Positions 36,929 through 45,736 of a DNA stretch of 64,000 bases are shown here, one piece after another. The stretch is taken from positions 1 through 64,000 of the forward strand of contig NZ_RJUE01000006.1 in the NCBI RefSeq assembly GCF_024343735.1, read 5' to 3'. The translations under genes were made by a program, and so were the position numbers. The notes below the pieces were generated by a model. It did not search any database. It was not told the origin of the DNA and worked only from the letters and a program-made list of their open reading frames with translations. Numbering within the stretch: the first letter of the stretch is position 1; the number at the start of each line of letters is the position of its first letter. The DNA is from Lacihabitans sp. CCS-44. Lineage in GTDB: Bacteria > Bacteroidota > Bacteroidia > Cytophagales > Spirosomataceae.

Positions 36929-38266
36929 ATGAAACTTAAAAGTTCAGTTTTGTTATTGGGAGCGAGCATTTTTATTGCTTCTTGTACTAACAAGTCTATT
37001 CCCACAAACGGAGAAAGCGATGACATGTATGCTACTTCGGCAGATGCAGCTCAAGCTCCAATAGTTGCCTCCACTAATACTCCATTTAACAAAAATAATG
37101 GTGTAAATACGCAGCAATTGCCTTACGAAGACGAGTACGACAGATTAGATAATGGTGACGTACTTGAAAGTACTGATGAATATTACTCTGAAGATTATAT
37201 CACAACGCGTGATTATAAAAGAAAGTTGAGTTCAAAGCCTGGTTATTCTGATGGCTATTCAGACGGATACAGCCAAGGATGGACAGACTACTCGTGGAGT
37301 CAGCCAATTGCTTCAGGATGGAATTCTCCTTTTAACAGATTTGGATATAATTCATTCTCTCCATTCAATTCGGGCATTTATATGTCTTATGGATTTGGGG
37401 GAGGTTGGGGCATGAATTCATGGAACAGATTTTCACCTTGGGGTTATAATTCATGGGGAAATTCTTGGATGATGGATTCTTGGGCTTACAGCCCATGGGG
37501 TTATAACTCTTGGGGATACAACAGCTTTTATTCTCCTTGGGGTTATAACAGCTTTTACAACCCTTATGATTATTATGGCGGCGGTTATTACAACAACTAT
37601 AGACCATATTATAACAATCAGTCAGTAGTTGCTCAGAACGCCTACAAAAACGGCTCAAGAACCTATGGTGCAAGAGAAGCGGGTAGAAACTCGTCTAACT
37701 ACAATGACAGATTTGTGAACACCACAAAGCAGGCTACAGCTACCTCAGGAGGAAGAACTTCGAGTGCTGTTAGAAACTCAAACAATACCAACACAGCCAA
37801 CGGTGACAGGGTATTGGCCGATAGAAAAAATGGAACATGGGTAGGCAACAGTTCAGGAAACAATGCAAGCAATAGCAGTAGCAGAACTACTTACTCTAAC
37901 TCAAGGGCATCTAACGGTTCTACTGACTCTTATAATCCAAGCTCTAGAAGACCAGCGAGTTATGATTCTTACAACAGATCTACTAACTCGGGCTCTAGCA
38001 GCTACAGTTCGAGAAGTGCAAGCACAAACAATACGGCTCAAGGGAACACTTACACTCGTCCATCGTCGAGTAGATCATCGGGGAACACCTATAGCTCTCC
38101 GAGCAATGACAACAGAGGCTCTTCATCCTACTCGTCGCCGAGCAACAGCAGCAGTAACTCTAGCTACAGTTCGGGTTCAAGTTCACGAGGAAGTAGCAGC
38201 AGTAGCTCTTCGTCCAGTTCTGGTGGTTCAAGCTCAGGTGGTGGCTCTTCAAGAGGGCCAAGATAA
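36929..38266 (+). CDS. Low-complexity lipoprotein with Pro-Trp-Gly-Tyr-Asn repeats and Ser-rich tail
   Basis: A 445-residue lipoprotein of unknown function. Signal peptide with lipobox ending IASC (Cys19). Residues about 40-90 are acidic; 92-120 has a YSDGYSDGYSQGW segment; about 125-225 is an aromatic, Gly/Asn-rich region with imperfect repeats of the form SPWGYNSW/F; after a short mixed part, about 270-445 is dominated by Ser, Asn, Gly and Arg, ending SSSSGGSSSGGGSSRGPR. No catalytic domain is seen. Such composition suggests a disordered or beta-structured envelope/surface polymer-like protein. It is divergent from proS, so automated annotation may wrongly transfer the tRNA synthetase name. 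A long overlapping open frame (37863-38345) is an artefact of the composition. Confidence 0.75.
   Translation: MKLKSSVLLLGASIFIASCTNKSIPTNGESDDMYATSADAAQAPIVASTNTPFNKNNGVNTQQLPYEDEYDRLDNGDVLESTDEYYSEDYITTRDYKRKLSSKPGYSDGYSDGYSQGWTDYSWSQPIASGWNSPFNRFGYNSFSPFNSGIYMSYGFGGGWGMNSWNRFSPWGYNSWGNSWMMDSWAYSPWGYNSWGYNSFYSPWGYNSFYNPYDYYGGGYYNNYRPYYNNQSVVAQNAYKNGSRTYGAREAGRNSSNYNDRFVNTTKQATATSGGRTSSAVRNSNNTNTANGDRVLADRKNGTWVGNSSGNNASNSSSRTTYSNSRASNGSTDSYNPSSRRPASYDSYNRSTNSGSSSYSSRSASTNNTAQGNTYTRPSSSRSSGNTYSSPSNDNRGSSSYSSPSNSSSNSSYSSGSSSRGSSSSSSSSSSGGSSSGGGSSRGPR
37435..37570 (+). repeat. Tandem imperfect repeats inside the lipoprotein gene
   Basis: Several copies of a unit reading about CCTTGGGGTTATAA(C/T)(T/A)(C/G)(T/C) encode (S)PWGYNS followed by W or F. 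Copies begin near 37437, 37491 and 37539, with partial units between. Likely grows or shrinks by slippage or recombination. Confidence 0.7.
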
Positions 38267-38292
38267 TTTTTTAAATAAAACTCAATTTTATA

Positions 38293-38332
38293 CCCCGCTA
38301 ATAAACCAATTGTTGTTGGCGGGGATTTTTTT
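38293..38332 (+). terminator. Intrinsic terminator of the lipoprotein gene
   Basis: CCCCGC (38293-38298) pairs with GCGGGG (38319-38324), with an inner CCAA/TTGG pairing, followed by a T-run from 38326. Confidence 0.75.
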
Positions 38333-38354
38333 ATCCTTTTTTTAATATAACACT

Positions 38355-39869
38355 ATGAAAAAGTTATTTTTTGGAGCATTAGCATTTGCTTTGGGTGTTT
38401 CTTCTTCAGTTGCACAATTGTCGCTTAACGGCCATTTTTACGGCGAAGACGCTCTGAAGTTTTATTCTTACGGAAATTATGGGTCAGCCAGAACGCAAGG
38501 AATGGGTGGTGCATTTACAGCCCTGGGTGGAGATTTGAGCAGTTCATACTTAAATCCGGCGGGTCTGGGTTTTTATAATAAATCCGAATTTACTATAAGT
38601 CCAATATTTACAACTACCAACTCTACATCTAGTTACATTGATAACTCGGCCAAATTAAGTACAACTAATATGAGCATAGGCCAAATAGGTGTGGTCTTCA
38701 GTAACAGGGGTGTTGGAACTAGAAAAAAAAGAACAGCATGGAGTATTTCTTATAATACTTTGGCGAACTTTAACAATGACTATTCTTACAATGGCTCAAA
38801 CAAAAGAAGCTCCATTTCCGACTATTTTGCTGAACGGGCTACTCAAAGAGGAATAAGTTCGGAGGATTTGAATGAAGAGTTTAATACCACCACCAGATTA
38901 GCAGCTAATACCACGGCCTTGGCATATCAGGCCTATTTGATTGATCCTATTCAAGGAGGGGGCTATGTAGCCTCAGAGCTCTCAACACCGGTTATACAAA
39001 AAGGGAATGTGTCTGAAGCCGGCAACTTAAACCAAATAAATGTGGGCTATGGAATCAATTACGACGACAAAACCTATATTGGAGCCTCCCTAGGAATTCA
39101 AAATTTAAATTACAGTCAATTGACTGACTTAACAGAGCAATTTCCGAATGGCCAATTTTTTAATGGCTTTACCTTCGGAGACGAACTTCTTGTAAAAGGT
39201 ACTGGCCTGAACTTGTCAGTTGGAGCTATCATGAAATTAAGTAACAACATAAGGATTGGAGCAAACATTACAAGCCCAACCTCTATGAGGATTAATGAAA
39301 CCTACACTTCTTATGTAGCCTATGACCAAAAACCAAATACGTTCGAATCAGACGAGCAAGAGTTATTTACCGTACCAAACGATTTTAAATACAGAATATC
39401 GTCGCCATTGAAAGCAAACATAGGAACTTCTATATTTTTACCAAAAAAACTGGGTGTAGTAAGTGTAGAAGCCGAGTACGTGGGCTATAATATGATGAAT
39501 ATCAAAGACAAAGAAGACAATAGATGGTCTACAGACCAAAAAAGAGGTATTCAAAGCGAGTTTAAAGATGTGATTAATGTAAAGGCTGGAGGTGAATTGA
39601 GATTTGGTGTGGCAAGAATTAGGGCTGGACTTAACTATTTGGGAGATCCTAGAAAAAATAGCGACGCCTATAACACCAGTTCATCGCTAATTGGGACTCT
39701 TGGTGCTGGAGTAAGAAACAATAGATTCTTTGCTGATATATCCTATTCAAGAATGTCTAGAGACTTTGCATTTACGCCTTACAATCTTAGCATCGAAACA
39801 GACTATGAATCAGCCACTTTAAAACAAACCAAAGGAACGTTTGGGATTAGTTTTGGAACATTTTTCTGA
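38355..39869 (+). CDS. OmpP1/FadL/TodX-like outer membrane porin
   Basis: A 504-residue outer membrane protein with signal peptide (1-20, SVAQ). The N-terminal GNYGSARTQGMGGAFTALGG and SSSYLNPAGLGFY match the hatch region of the OmpP1/FadL/PorV-like fold, in which the DLSSSYLNPAGL motif is conserved; the rest alternates as beta strands to a C-terminal FGISFGTFF. FadL-type channels let hydrophobic compounds cross the outer membrane. The substrate is unknown, and a surface T9SS role like PorV/PorT is possible but not shown. Isolated between terminators on both sides. Confidence 0.8.
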   Translation: MKKLFFGALAFALGVSSSVAQLSLNGHFYGEDALKFYSYGNYGSARTQGMGGAFTALGGDLSSSYLNPAGLGFYNKSEFTISPIFTTTNSTSSYIDNSAKLSTTNMSIGQIGVVFSNRGVGTRKKRTAWSISYNTLANFNNDYSYNGSNKRSSISDYFAERATQRGISSEDLNEEFNTTTRLAANTTALAYQAYLIDPIQGGGYVASELSTPVIQKGNVSEAGNLNQINVGYGINYDDKTYIGASLGIQNLNYSQLTDLTEQFPNGQFFNGFTFGDELLVKGTGLNLSVGAIMKLSNNIRIGANITSPTSMRINETYTSYVAYDQKPNTFESDEQELFTVPNDFKYRISSPLKANIGTSIFLPKKLGVVSVEAEYVGYNMMNIKDKEDNRWSTDQKRGIQSEFKDVINVKAGGELRFGVARIRAGLNYLGDPRKNSDAYNTSSSLIGTLGAGVRNNRFFADISYSRMSRDFAFTPYNLSIETDYESATLKQTKGTFGISFGTFF

Positions 39870-39883
39870 CAAGAAAAAACATT

Positions 39884-39919
39884 AAAAAAGCGGTTTTGAA
39901 ATCCCAAAACCGCTTTTTT
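39884..39919. terminator. Bidirectional terminator between the porin and GT2 genes
   Basis: A 15-bp perfect stem, AAAAAAGCGGTTTTG (39884-39898) with CAAAACCGCTTTTTT (39905-39919), loop AAATCC. The two flanking genes converge on it. Confidence 0.92.
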
Positions 39920-39930
39920 GTTTTTAGTGT

Positions 39931-40668
39931 TTACCATTTCTTCTCAAAGTCCCCTCTAGAAAAATATTTCTCTATAAAACAATACATTAAAATAAAGAAA
40001 TATCGACTACCCATTTCTCTAATTTTCAATTTTGACTCACCATATTTCCTGTTTGTCCAAGAGTTTGGAACTACAGCAAAACTAAATCCTCTGATAATTG
40101 CCTTTAGCGGAAGTTCAATTGTAAGATTAAAATGGGGTGATAAAAAAGGTTTTACACCTTCTATAGTATGTCTCTTGTATAACTTAAAAGCATTTGTAGT
40201 ATCATTATATTTGATATTCATTACCAACCTTATAATCGCATTGGCAACTCTATTTATTATTTTCTTGATACCGGGATAATCAATGGTCTTGCCACCTTTC
40301 ATAAAACGACTTCCAAATACACAATCAAAGTTACCTTCTTGCATGGTCTCATAAAATTTCACCAAATCATGAGGCGAATCTGACAAATCTGCCATCATTA
40401 CAGCTACGCAATCACCAGTAAATCTTTCTAAGCCATATCTTACAGCATAACCAAAGCCATTTTGACCAGTGTTTGTTACAAAATACAAAGAATTGTACTT
40501 AAACTTCAGAGCTTCTAAAACTTCTAAGGTATTGTCCTTTGAGTTATCATTTACCACCAAAATTTCATAGTCTATCTTTTTATCAGAAAGAACAAACACC
40601 AATTCCTCTATTGTTTCACTTATAGACTCTGCTTCGTTATAGGCAGGAATTACAATACTTAACTTCAC
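39931..40668 (-). CDS. Glycosyltransferase family 2 (dolichol-phosphate mannosyltransferase-like)
   Basis: A 245-residue GT-A fold transferase: SIVIPAYNEAESISETIEEL (residues 3-22, nucleotide-sugar site), LVVNDNSKDNTLEVLE, the metal-binding region VMMADLSDSPHDLVKFYE, and FGSRFMKGG. It lacks C-terminal transmembrane helices, like the short DPM1-type enzymes that move a sugar onto undecaprenyl/polyprenyl phosphate. It is the last gene of a minus-strand unit with two SDR epimerases, so it may hand on the sugar those enzymes make (inference). Gap to the upstream epimerase gene is 33 bases. Confidence 0.85.
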   Translation of the reverse strand: MKLSIVIPAYNEAESISETIEELVFVLSDKKIDYEILVVNDNSKDNTLEVLEALKFKYNSLYFVTNTGQNGFGYAVRYGLERFTGDCVAVMMADLSDSPHDLVKFYETMQEGNFDCVFGSRFMKGGKTIDYPGIKKIINRVANAIIRLVMNIKYNDTTNAFKLYKRHTIEGVKPFLSPHFNLTIELPLKAIIRGFSFAVVPNSWTNRKYGESKLKIREMGSRYFFILMYCFIEKYFSRGDFEKKW

Positions 40669-40701
40669 GTAATTTTGAGTTACATTAAAAAAAAAAGCAA
40701 A

Positions 40702-41763
40702 TTACTTCAACTTAACTTGTTGAAAAAAAATCTGTTCAAGAATATCGTTTAAGTTATACTTATAAGTCCATTCAGGATAATGATTCTTGAACTTAGAAAC
40801 ATCAGAAATATACCAAATATGATCGCCAATGCGATTGTCTTCAGCATAACTAAAATTCATTTTGTTTCCAGTTATCGATTCACAAATCTCAATTGCTTCT
40901 GTCATAGAACAATTTGAATGTCTGCCACCACCTGCGTTATAAACTTCACCTTGCCTAGGATTCATGTAAAAATGATAGAACATATTTACAAGGTCATAAG
41001 AGTGTATATTGTCTCTCACTTGTTTACCTTTATATCCAAAAACTGTATAATGATTCCCTGTAACTGCACATTTCATCAAATAAGAAAGAAATCCATGCAA
41101 TTGTGTACCAGAATGATTTGGTCCAGTCAAACATCCTCCTCTGAATACTGCGACATTCATACCAAAGTACTTGCCATATTCTTGTGAAAGTACATCCGCC
41201 GCAACTTTGGATGCACCAAAAAGTGAATGCTTAGAATTATCTATACTCATACTTTCATCTATTCCATGTTGAAAATAAGCATGGTCTTCTGAAATTTCCC
41301 ACCGTTTATCTTGTTCCAATAAAGGCAAATAATTTGGAGTATCCCCGTAAACTTTATTAGTAGATGTAAAAATAAAAACCGCTTTAGAGCAAAATAAGCG
41401 GGTAAGTTCTAGCATGTGTAATGTTCCGTTTGCATTTATTGTAAAGTCGGTGAGTGGTTCTTTCGCAGCCCAGTCGTGGCTAGGCTGTGCTGCGGTATGA
41501 ATTATCAACTTGATATCGGTACCATACTGCTCAAAAACAGCCTTTAACGCCTCATAATTTCTAATATCAATAGAATAATGCTTGTAATTTTGGATAGATT
41601 CTTCCAATTCATTTTTACTTCTTTCAGTGGAAGCATCTTTTCCGAAAAAATAGGCCCTTTGATCGTTATCAATACCAATAACTAAATCCATTTTATCAGA
41701 AAAAAAACGTACAGATTCGCTTCCAATCAATCCAGCAGAACCTGTAACTATAGCTATGTTCAT
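40702..41763 (-). CDS. NAD-dependent epimerase/dehydratase, CDP-paratose 2-epimerase-like, Tyr replaced by Phe
   Basis: A 353-residue extended short-chain dehydrogenase. Rossmann NAD loop GSAGLIGS (8-15), [19 protein letters not shown] and [13 protein letters not shown] match the CDP-paratose/tyvelose epimerase branch. The active-site YxxxK reads FGASK: Phe stands in for the catalytic Tyr, while the Lys is kept. The surrounding sequence is otherwise well conserved ([18 protein letters not shown]), so this looks like a property of its subfamily rather than decay. It is next to a second SDR of the same length with an intact Tyr (3-base gap). The pair may act together on a nucleotide sugar. Product unknown. 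Confidence 0.85.
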   Translation of the reverse strand: MNIAIVTGSAGLIGSESVRFFSDKMDLVIGIDNDQRAYFFGKDASTERSKNELEESIQNYKHYSIDIRNYEALKAVFEQYGTDIKLIIHTAAQPSHDWAAKEPLTDFTINANGTLHMLELTRLFCSKAVFIFTSTNKVYGDTPNYLPLLEQDKRWEISEDHAYFQHGIDESMSIDNSKHSLFGASKVAADVLSQEYGKYFGMNVAVFRGGCLTGPNHSGTQLHGFLSYLMKCAVTGNHYTVFGYKGKQVRDNIHSYDLVNMFYHFYMNPRQGEVYNAGGGRHSNCSMTEAIEICESITGNKMNFSYAEDNRIGDHIWYISDVSKFKNHYPEWTYKYNLNDILEQIFFQQVKLK

Positions 41764-41766
41764 AAT

Positions 41767-42828
41767 TTACTTTAAAATGTTTTCTAATTGTTTTTCATTT
41801 TCGCCTATCCAATGATAAATATCAGAGAATATCTGGCTGGGAGTTTTTAGAGGTTTCCAACCAATTTCTCGCTCAATTTTAGAATTATCAGTAATATAAA
41901 TTCTCAAATCAGCCGGTCTATTCTCTATTTCAGAACCTATTTGAATTTTATTTCCAGTAATTTCCTGACAGATACTGGTCATTTCCATCAAAGATACGCT
42001 TGTACTACGCCCTCCTCCAGCATTGAATATTTTTCCTGTAAACTTTGATATGTTATGAATCTGAATATCAATTAAGGCTACCAAATCTTCCACATGCAAG
42101 ATGTCCCTCACCTGCTTGCCAATACCTCCATACCCTATATACTTCAATGATTGTTTCCAATAATGTTTTGCCATCCAAAGCGTAACAACCCCTTGGTCTG
42201 TTTTGCCCATTTGCCTTGGGCCAGCTATAACTCCAAATCTTGTAATAGCAGCATCTAAATTATAGAAAGAAGAATACTCTTGAATGAAAAGCTCAGAAGA
42301 CAATTTTGTTGTACCATAAAACGACCTTGCTCCAAAAAGCGTAAAATCTTCAGATATTCCAGCACTAGAAATACCCTTCTCTTTTTGATTATCTAAAAAA
42401 GAAAATCTTGTTTCCTCTTCAATAAAAGATGCATCTTCAATATTTGATATAGGATATACCCTACTTGTGGAAAGAAAAATAAGCTTGGCTTTATTCTTTA
42501 AACATGCATTAAAACAATTAATAGAGCCATATAGATTATTATTGATAACATAAGTTGGATCAGAATTAAGACCAGACATCACGGAGGGCTCTGCGGAGGC
42601 TTCAATCAAAACGTCAAAGCCATCAAGGTCATTTAAATCCTCTGAATTCCTAATATCGCCATGAACAAACTCTATCCCTCTTATCTTAAAATCAATCAGA
42701 TTTAATTCTGAACCTCTCCTTTTTAAATTATCAAATGCAATAATTCTGTAACTAGGATATTTCTCTTTGAGTTTTATGCAAAGTGTAGAACCAATAAACC
42801 CAGCACCTCCAGTAACTACAAGTATCAT
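41767..42828 (-). CDS. NAD-dependent epimerase/dehydratase, CDP-paratose 2-epimerase-like
   Basis: A 353-residue extended SDR. It begins MILVVTGGAGFIGS (NAD loop), has the branch-specific NLKRRGSELNL and FVHGDIRN, the catalytic YGTTK (Tyr and Lys intact), and KQVRDILHVEDLV near residue 240. Similarity to CDP-tyvelose epimerase suggests C2 epimerisation or related chemistry on a nucleotide-linked deoxyhexose for surface glycan. It is the first gene of a unit with the Phe-variant SDR and a GT2 enzyme, and a good promoter lies upstream. Confidence 0.87.
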   Translation of the reverse strand: MILVVTGGAGFIGSTLCIKLKEKYPSYRIIAFDNLKRRGSELNLIDFKIRGIEFVHGDIRNSEDLNDLDGFDVLIEASAEPSVMSGLNSDPTYVINNNLYGSINCFNACLKNKAKLIFLSTSRVYPISNIEDASFIEEETRFSFLDNQKEKGISSAGISEDFTLFGARSFYGTTKLSSELFIQEYSSFYNLDAAITRFGVIAGPRQMGKTDQGVVTLWMAKHYWKQSLKYIGYGGIGKQVRDILHVEDLVALIDIQIHNISKFTGKIFNAGGGRSTSVSLMEMTSICQEITGNKIQIGSEIENRPADLRIYITDNSKIEREIGWKPLKTPSQIFSDIYHWIGENEKQLENILK

Positions 42829-42904
42829 TTAATTTATAATTAGCAATGTCCAAAACACGTCAATTGTTAAAAATCTTGTGTGAATCCACATACAAAATAG
42901 TCTG

Positions 42905-42935
42905 CAAATTTATCAATACTCAACGGTAAAACCAA
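42905..42935 (-). promoter_or_regulatory. Candidate Bacteroidota promoter of the epimerase-GT2 operon
   Basis: Minus strand: TTG (42935-42933), 20-base spacer, TAAATTTG (42912-42905). Good fit to TTG-N19-21-TAnnTTTG. About 77 bases upstream of the first epimerase start. Confidence 0.5.
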
Positions 42936-43023
42936 ATTAAAAAGAGCCGCTTAGAAATACCATACTTTAATTCAAAAATCGAACTCGTCAAATAATTTCT
43001 ATACACAAAAGTCCAAATAACCC

Positions 43024-45105
43024 TTATGGAACCTTATCCTTTGAATAAAAATAATATACTGACTCTAAGTGCGATACAAACATCTCTCCGTCTGTATTTA
43101 CTAGTAAATCCAGCTTAAAAACCGAATTACGTTTTTTGAGAAACCTTTCTACCTGCTGGTACTCAAATTTTGTATAAAAAACACCTTTTTTATTCTCTGT
43201 ATTATAAGGTTTTAATACACTCAAAAAACTACTCCCATCCTGACCATGAAAAATCAAGTAATATTTACTTGACTTATTGGTGTGTTTCAAATTTGTAAGA
43301 TTCAATACTATTTCATGAAAATTATTCAAACTAAATGCCTCCTCGAGTATTGGTCTGGAAACAGTGTCGTCTTTGAATTTCTGGGATTCGGTAACTACAT
43401 TAACCTTTGATTTTGATTGATACTCATCATAATCAATTGCATTTCTAACTTCAAACCATTGACTGCATACAATTATAGAATCATCCTCAACTCTAAAAAT
43501 TGAAACCTCCGTCCTTTCGTTTGGTAAATATTTCTTTGGTAATAAAAAATCAAAACCAACAGTTTGGGCTTTGGCTTGTTGAAATAAACTCAGATGTGGT
43601 TTTAATCCTGGGATAATATAATAAGTTTTTTTTCCTCTTGACTGAAAAACGATACCCAATCTAAGAGTATTGGTTTTAAATATCCCTCTGTAGTTACCTT
43701 TTATCATCAAATACGGATTCTCTTTTATATCAAACCCTTCTATCTTTTCAATTACAAACCCATCACTATTTCGCCCAAAACTATTTTTTTTTCCATTGGT
43801 ATTAAAAGGCTGAGAGACTACATTTTTTTTAATTTTTTCTACGTCAAAAAAACCTTTTTTAGCCAAATCTTCTATTCTATGCGTTGAAACAAGAGGAATA
43901 TTGTAAATCGTTTCTCTATCTTCATACAACTCTAATGTATTTCCAAGATACATCATTTCGTTATTGCGAGTCTCTATTTCGTCGTATTTCAAGGTTTCTC
44001 TCCAAGTCCTATAATTTTTAGTTTGATAAGCAAGTCCAGCAGAAAGTATAACTACAAAAAACAAAAGCACTTTTTTATAACTATTCTCGAGCTTCCATTG
44101 CTTCAAAAACTCTCTAAAGAAAAGCATATAAAGCAATACAAAAATCATCACGCTATTGATTAAATAGGCCCCCCTTTGCAAAAACTGGCTTCCGTATTCT
44201 TGTCTTTTTACAGAAATTATCAGAAAAGTTAAAAGATAAAAAAGCAACATAAGCGTCAAGCTCAATTCCCTTTCATAAGATTTCTTAACAATCACAAAAT
44301 AGCATATAAACAACAATGCAATCACACCAAGTACAAGGTTGATTGTTAATGAACCAAAGCCTCCAATTCCTCCAACATAAATCGGATAAACTTTTAACAA
44401 ATAAGGAATTATATCTAATTTCAAAATACTCTTCCCGCTCTCATAATCATGAAAATAAATATAAGAAATAACCATGGATGATACTCCCCAAATTAACATC
44501 CTTTTATAATCTTTCTGTAAAAAAAGTCCTCCAAATACAATCGGCATCAATAAAATACCATTCCCATTAGAAAAAACTCCAAAAAATAAACAAATCACAG
44601 AAATAAAGGTATATTTTTTATGTATAGCTGTGTAAATGGTTGCTATTGTAAAAAAAATCATTGGAAAATGGCTCAAAGACTCCATTGCCAAATAATAAAT
44701 TTCGGAATATGCAAAGCTCAGCATCAGCAATGGTACTGGCAGGAAATAGTAGAATTTCTTTATGTTAAACCTACCTTCAAGAAATAAAAAAAACATCGAG
44801 AAGAAATAAAATAGCAGCCCTATAACCCTAAATGACTCGAGGTCTATCTTTCCAAAAAAACAAAAATAAGTTAAATTTATTAATCTTAGAGTGGCTATTC
44901 TATGCTCGTTGTGCTGGGAAAAAATTAGTCTGATTTTTTCCCAAAAACCATTGTAGGCAAAATACCTATTATTAAAATCAAAAAAGGCCTCATAATCATC
45001 AGAAATTGGGAAGTTCTGAAAATTAAGTGTAACATCATAAAAATAGGCAACTAAAAAGCCCAAAAAAACAATAACTGAGATTATATTCAATATCCTCATT
45101 AACAA
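43024..45105 (-). CDS. Large polytopic membrane protein, probable GT-C type glycosyltransferase
   Basis: A 693-residue protein with about ten to eleven hydrophobic segments in residues 1-370 and a soluble C-terminal half (about 371-693) predicted outside the membrane, largely beta. The first periplasmic loop has an acidic pair, SDDY (35-38), then QHNEHR (64-69); an Asp-Asp or Asp-Glu in this loop is the hallmark of GT-C enzymes that use polyprenyl-linked sugars. I do not recognise a named family, and the C-terminal half shows no known motif. It sits just upstream of the epimerase-GT2 genes on the same strand (195 bases apart), which supports a glycan role; a polyprenyl-phosphate sugar made by the GT2 could be its donor. 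Function is inferred, not shown. Confidence 0.6.
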   Translation of the reverse strand: MLMRILNIISVIVFLGFLVAYFYDVTLNFQNFPISDDYEAFFDFNNRYFAYNGFWEKIRLIFSQHNEHRIATLRLINLTYFCFFGKIDLESFRVIGLLFYFFSMFFLFLEGRFNIKKFYYFLPVPLLMLSFAYSEIYYLAMESLSHFPMIFFTIATIYTAIHKKYTFISVICLFFGVFSNGNGILLMPIVFGGLFLQKDYKRMLIWGVSSMVISYIYFHDYESGKSILKLDIIPYLLKVYPIYVGGIGGFGSLTINLVLGVIALLFICYFVIVKKSYERELSLTLMLLFYLLTFLIISVKRQEYGSQFLQRGAYLINSVMIFVLLYMLFFREFLKQWKLENSYKKVLLFFVVILSAGLAYQTKNYRTWRETLKYDEIETRNNEMMYLGNTLELYEDRETIYNIPLVSTHRIEDLAKKGFFDVEKIKKNVVSQPFNTNGKKNSFGRNSDGFVIEKIEGFDIKENPYLMIKGNYRGIFKTNTLRLGIVFQSRGKKTYYIIPGLKPHLSLFQQAKAQTVGFDFLLPKKYLPNERTEVSIFRVEDDSIIVCSQWFEVRNAIDYDEYQSKSKVNVVTESQKFKDDTVSRPILEEAFSLNNFHEIVLNLTNLKHTNKSSKYYLIFHGQDGSSFLSVLKPYNTENKKGVFYTKFEYQQVERFLKKRNSVFKLDLLVNTDGEMFVSHLESVYYFYSKDKVP

Positions 45106-45172
45106 AACATTAAAACATAAAGGACACCAAAATCTCCAAGTTCATTCATCATTTTTTAAATAGTATAGAAAT

Positions 45173-45203
45173 AAAAAAGCGACTACTAAGAAGTCGCTTT
45201 TTT
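45173..45203 (-). terminator. Intrinsic terminator of aroK
   Basis: AAAAAAGCGACT (45173-45184) pairs with AGTCGCTTTTTT (45192-45203), loop ACTAAGA; minus-strand U-run follows. It separates aroK from the membrane protein gene downstream. Confidence 0.88.
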
Positions 45204-45212
45204 ATTTAATTT

Positions 45213-45734
45213 TCACCTTAGTGTTCTAAAATGGGCGTCTAAAATCCACATAATAGTATTTGCATCGGTATCTCCTTCAATCACAATATCAGCTCGTTTG
45301 TATGTATCTATCCTTGACTCATAAGTTTTAAACAAAGTATCAATTAAAGAATCGCTCTCGAGACTAAACAAAGGTCTATTGTTTTTTTTGGAATTCCGCA
45401 TCCGTTCTTCCAACTTAAAGGGCTTAACATCCAAAAATACACTTATACCATTTTCTTTAATTATAGCCATATTATTATTGTAACAGGGTGTGCCTCCCCC
45501 CGTTGCAACAACTAATCTAGTGTTGGGTTCAATTTTTTTCAGTTGTTCCGTTTCCAGTTTTCTAAAATATTCTTCTCCCTCTAAATTAAAAATCTCATTA
45601 ATCTTTTTTCCCTCTGAAGTCTCAATCTTTTTATCTAAATCAATAAAATCATAATTTAATTCTTTTGCTAATTGTCTTCCAAGGGTACTTTTTCCTGAGG
45701 ATGGCATCCCCAACATAAAAATATTTGTCGTCAT
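45213..45734 (-). CDS. aroK: Shikimate kinase
   Basis: A 173-residue cytosolic P-loop kinase that phosphorylates shikimate in aromatic amino acid synthesis. Walker A GMPSSGKST (about residues 8-16), shikimate-binding FIDLDKKIE (about 30-38) with Asp, FRKLE (R of the acceptor site), GGGTP (about 79-83), and the lid Arg within KKNNRPL. Length typical. Two bases after the DoxX-protein stop, in a unit DUF1599-DoxX-aroK. Confidence 0.92.
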   Translation of the reverse strand: MTTNIFMLGMPSSGKSTLGRQLAKELNYDFIDLDKKIETSEGKKINEIFNLEGEEYFRKLETEQLKKIEPNTRLVVATGGGTPCYNNNMAIIKENGISVFLDVKPFKLEERMRNSKKNNRPLFSLESDSLIDTLFKTYESRIDTYKRADIVIEGDTDANTIMWILDAHFRTLR

Positions 45735-45736
45735 TC

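Noticed and set aside
36929-38266. Second prolyl-tRNA synthetase
   Set aside because: Such low-complexity lipoproteins may carry this name through the neighbouring proS; there is no synthetase motif.
37863-38345. 160-residue frame overlapping the lipoprotein gene
   Set aside because: Long only because the Ser/Asn-rich coding region lacks stops in the other frame; the product is low-complexity and it extends through the terminator.
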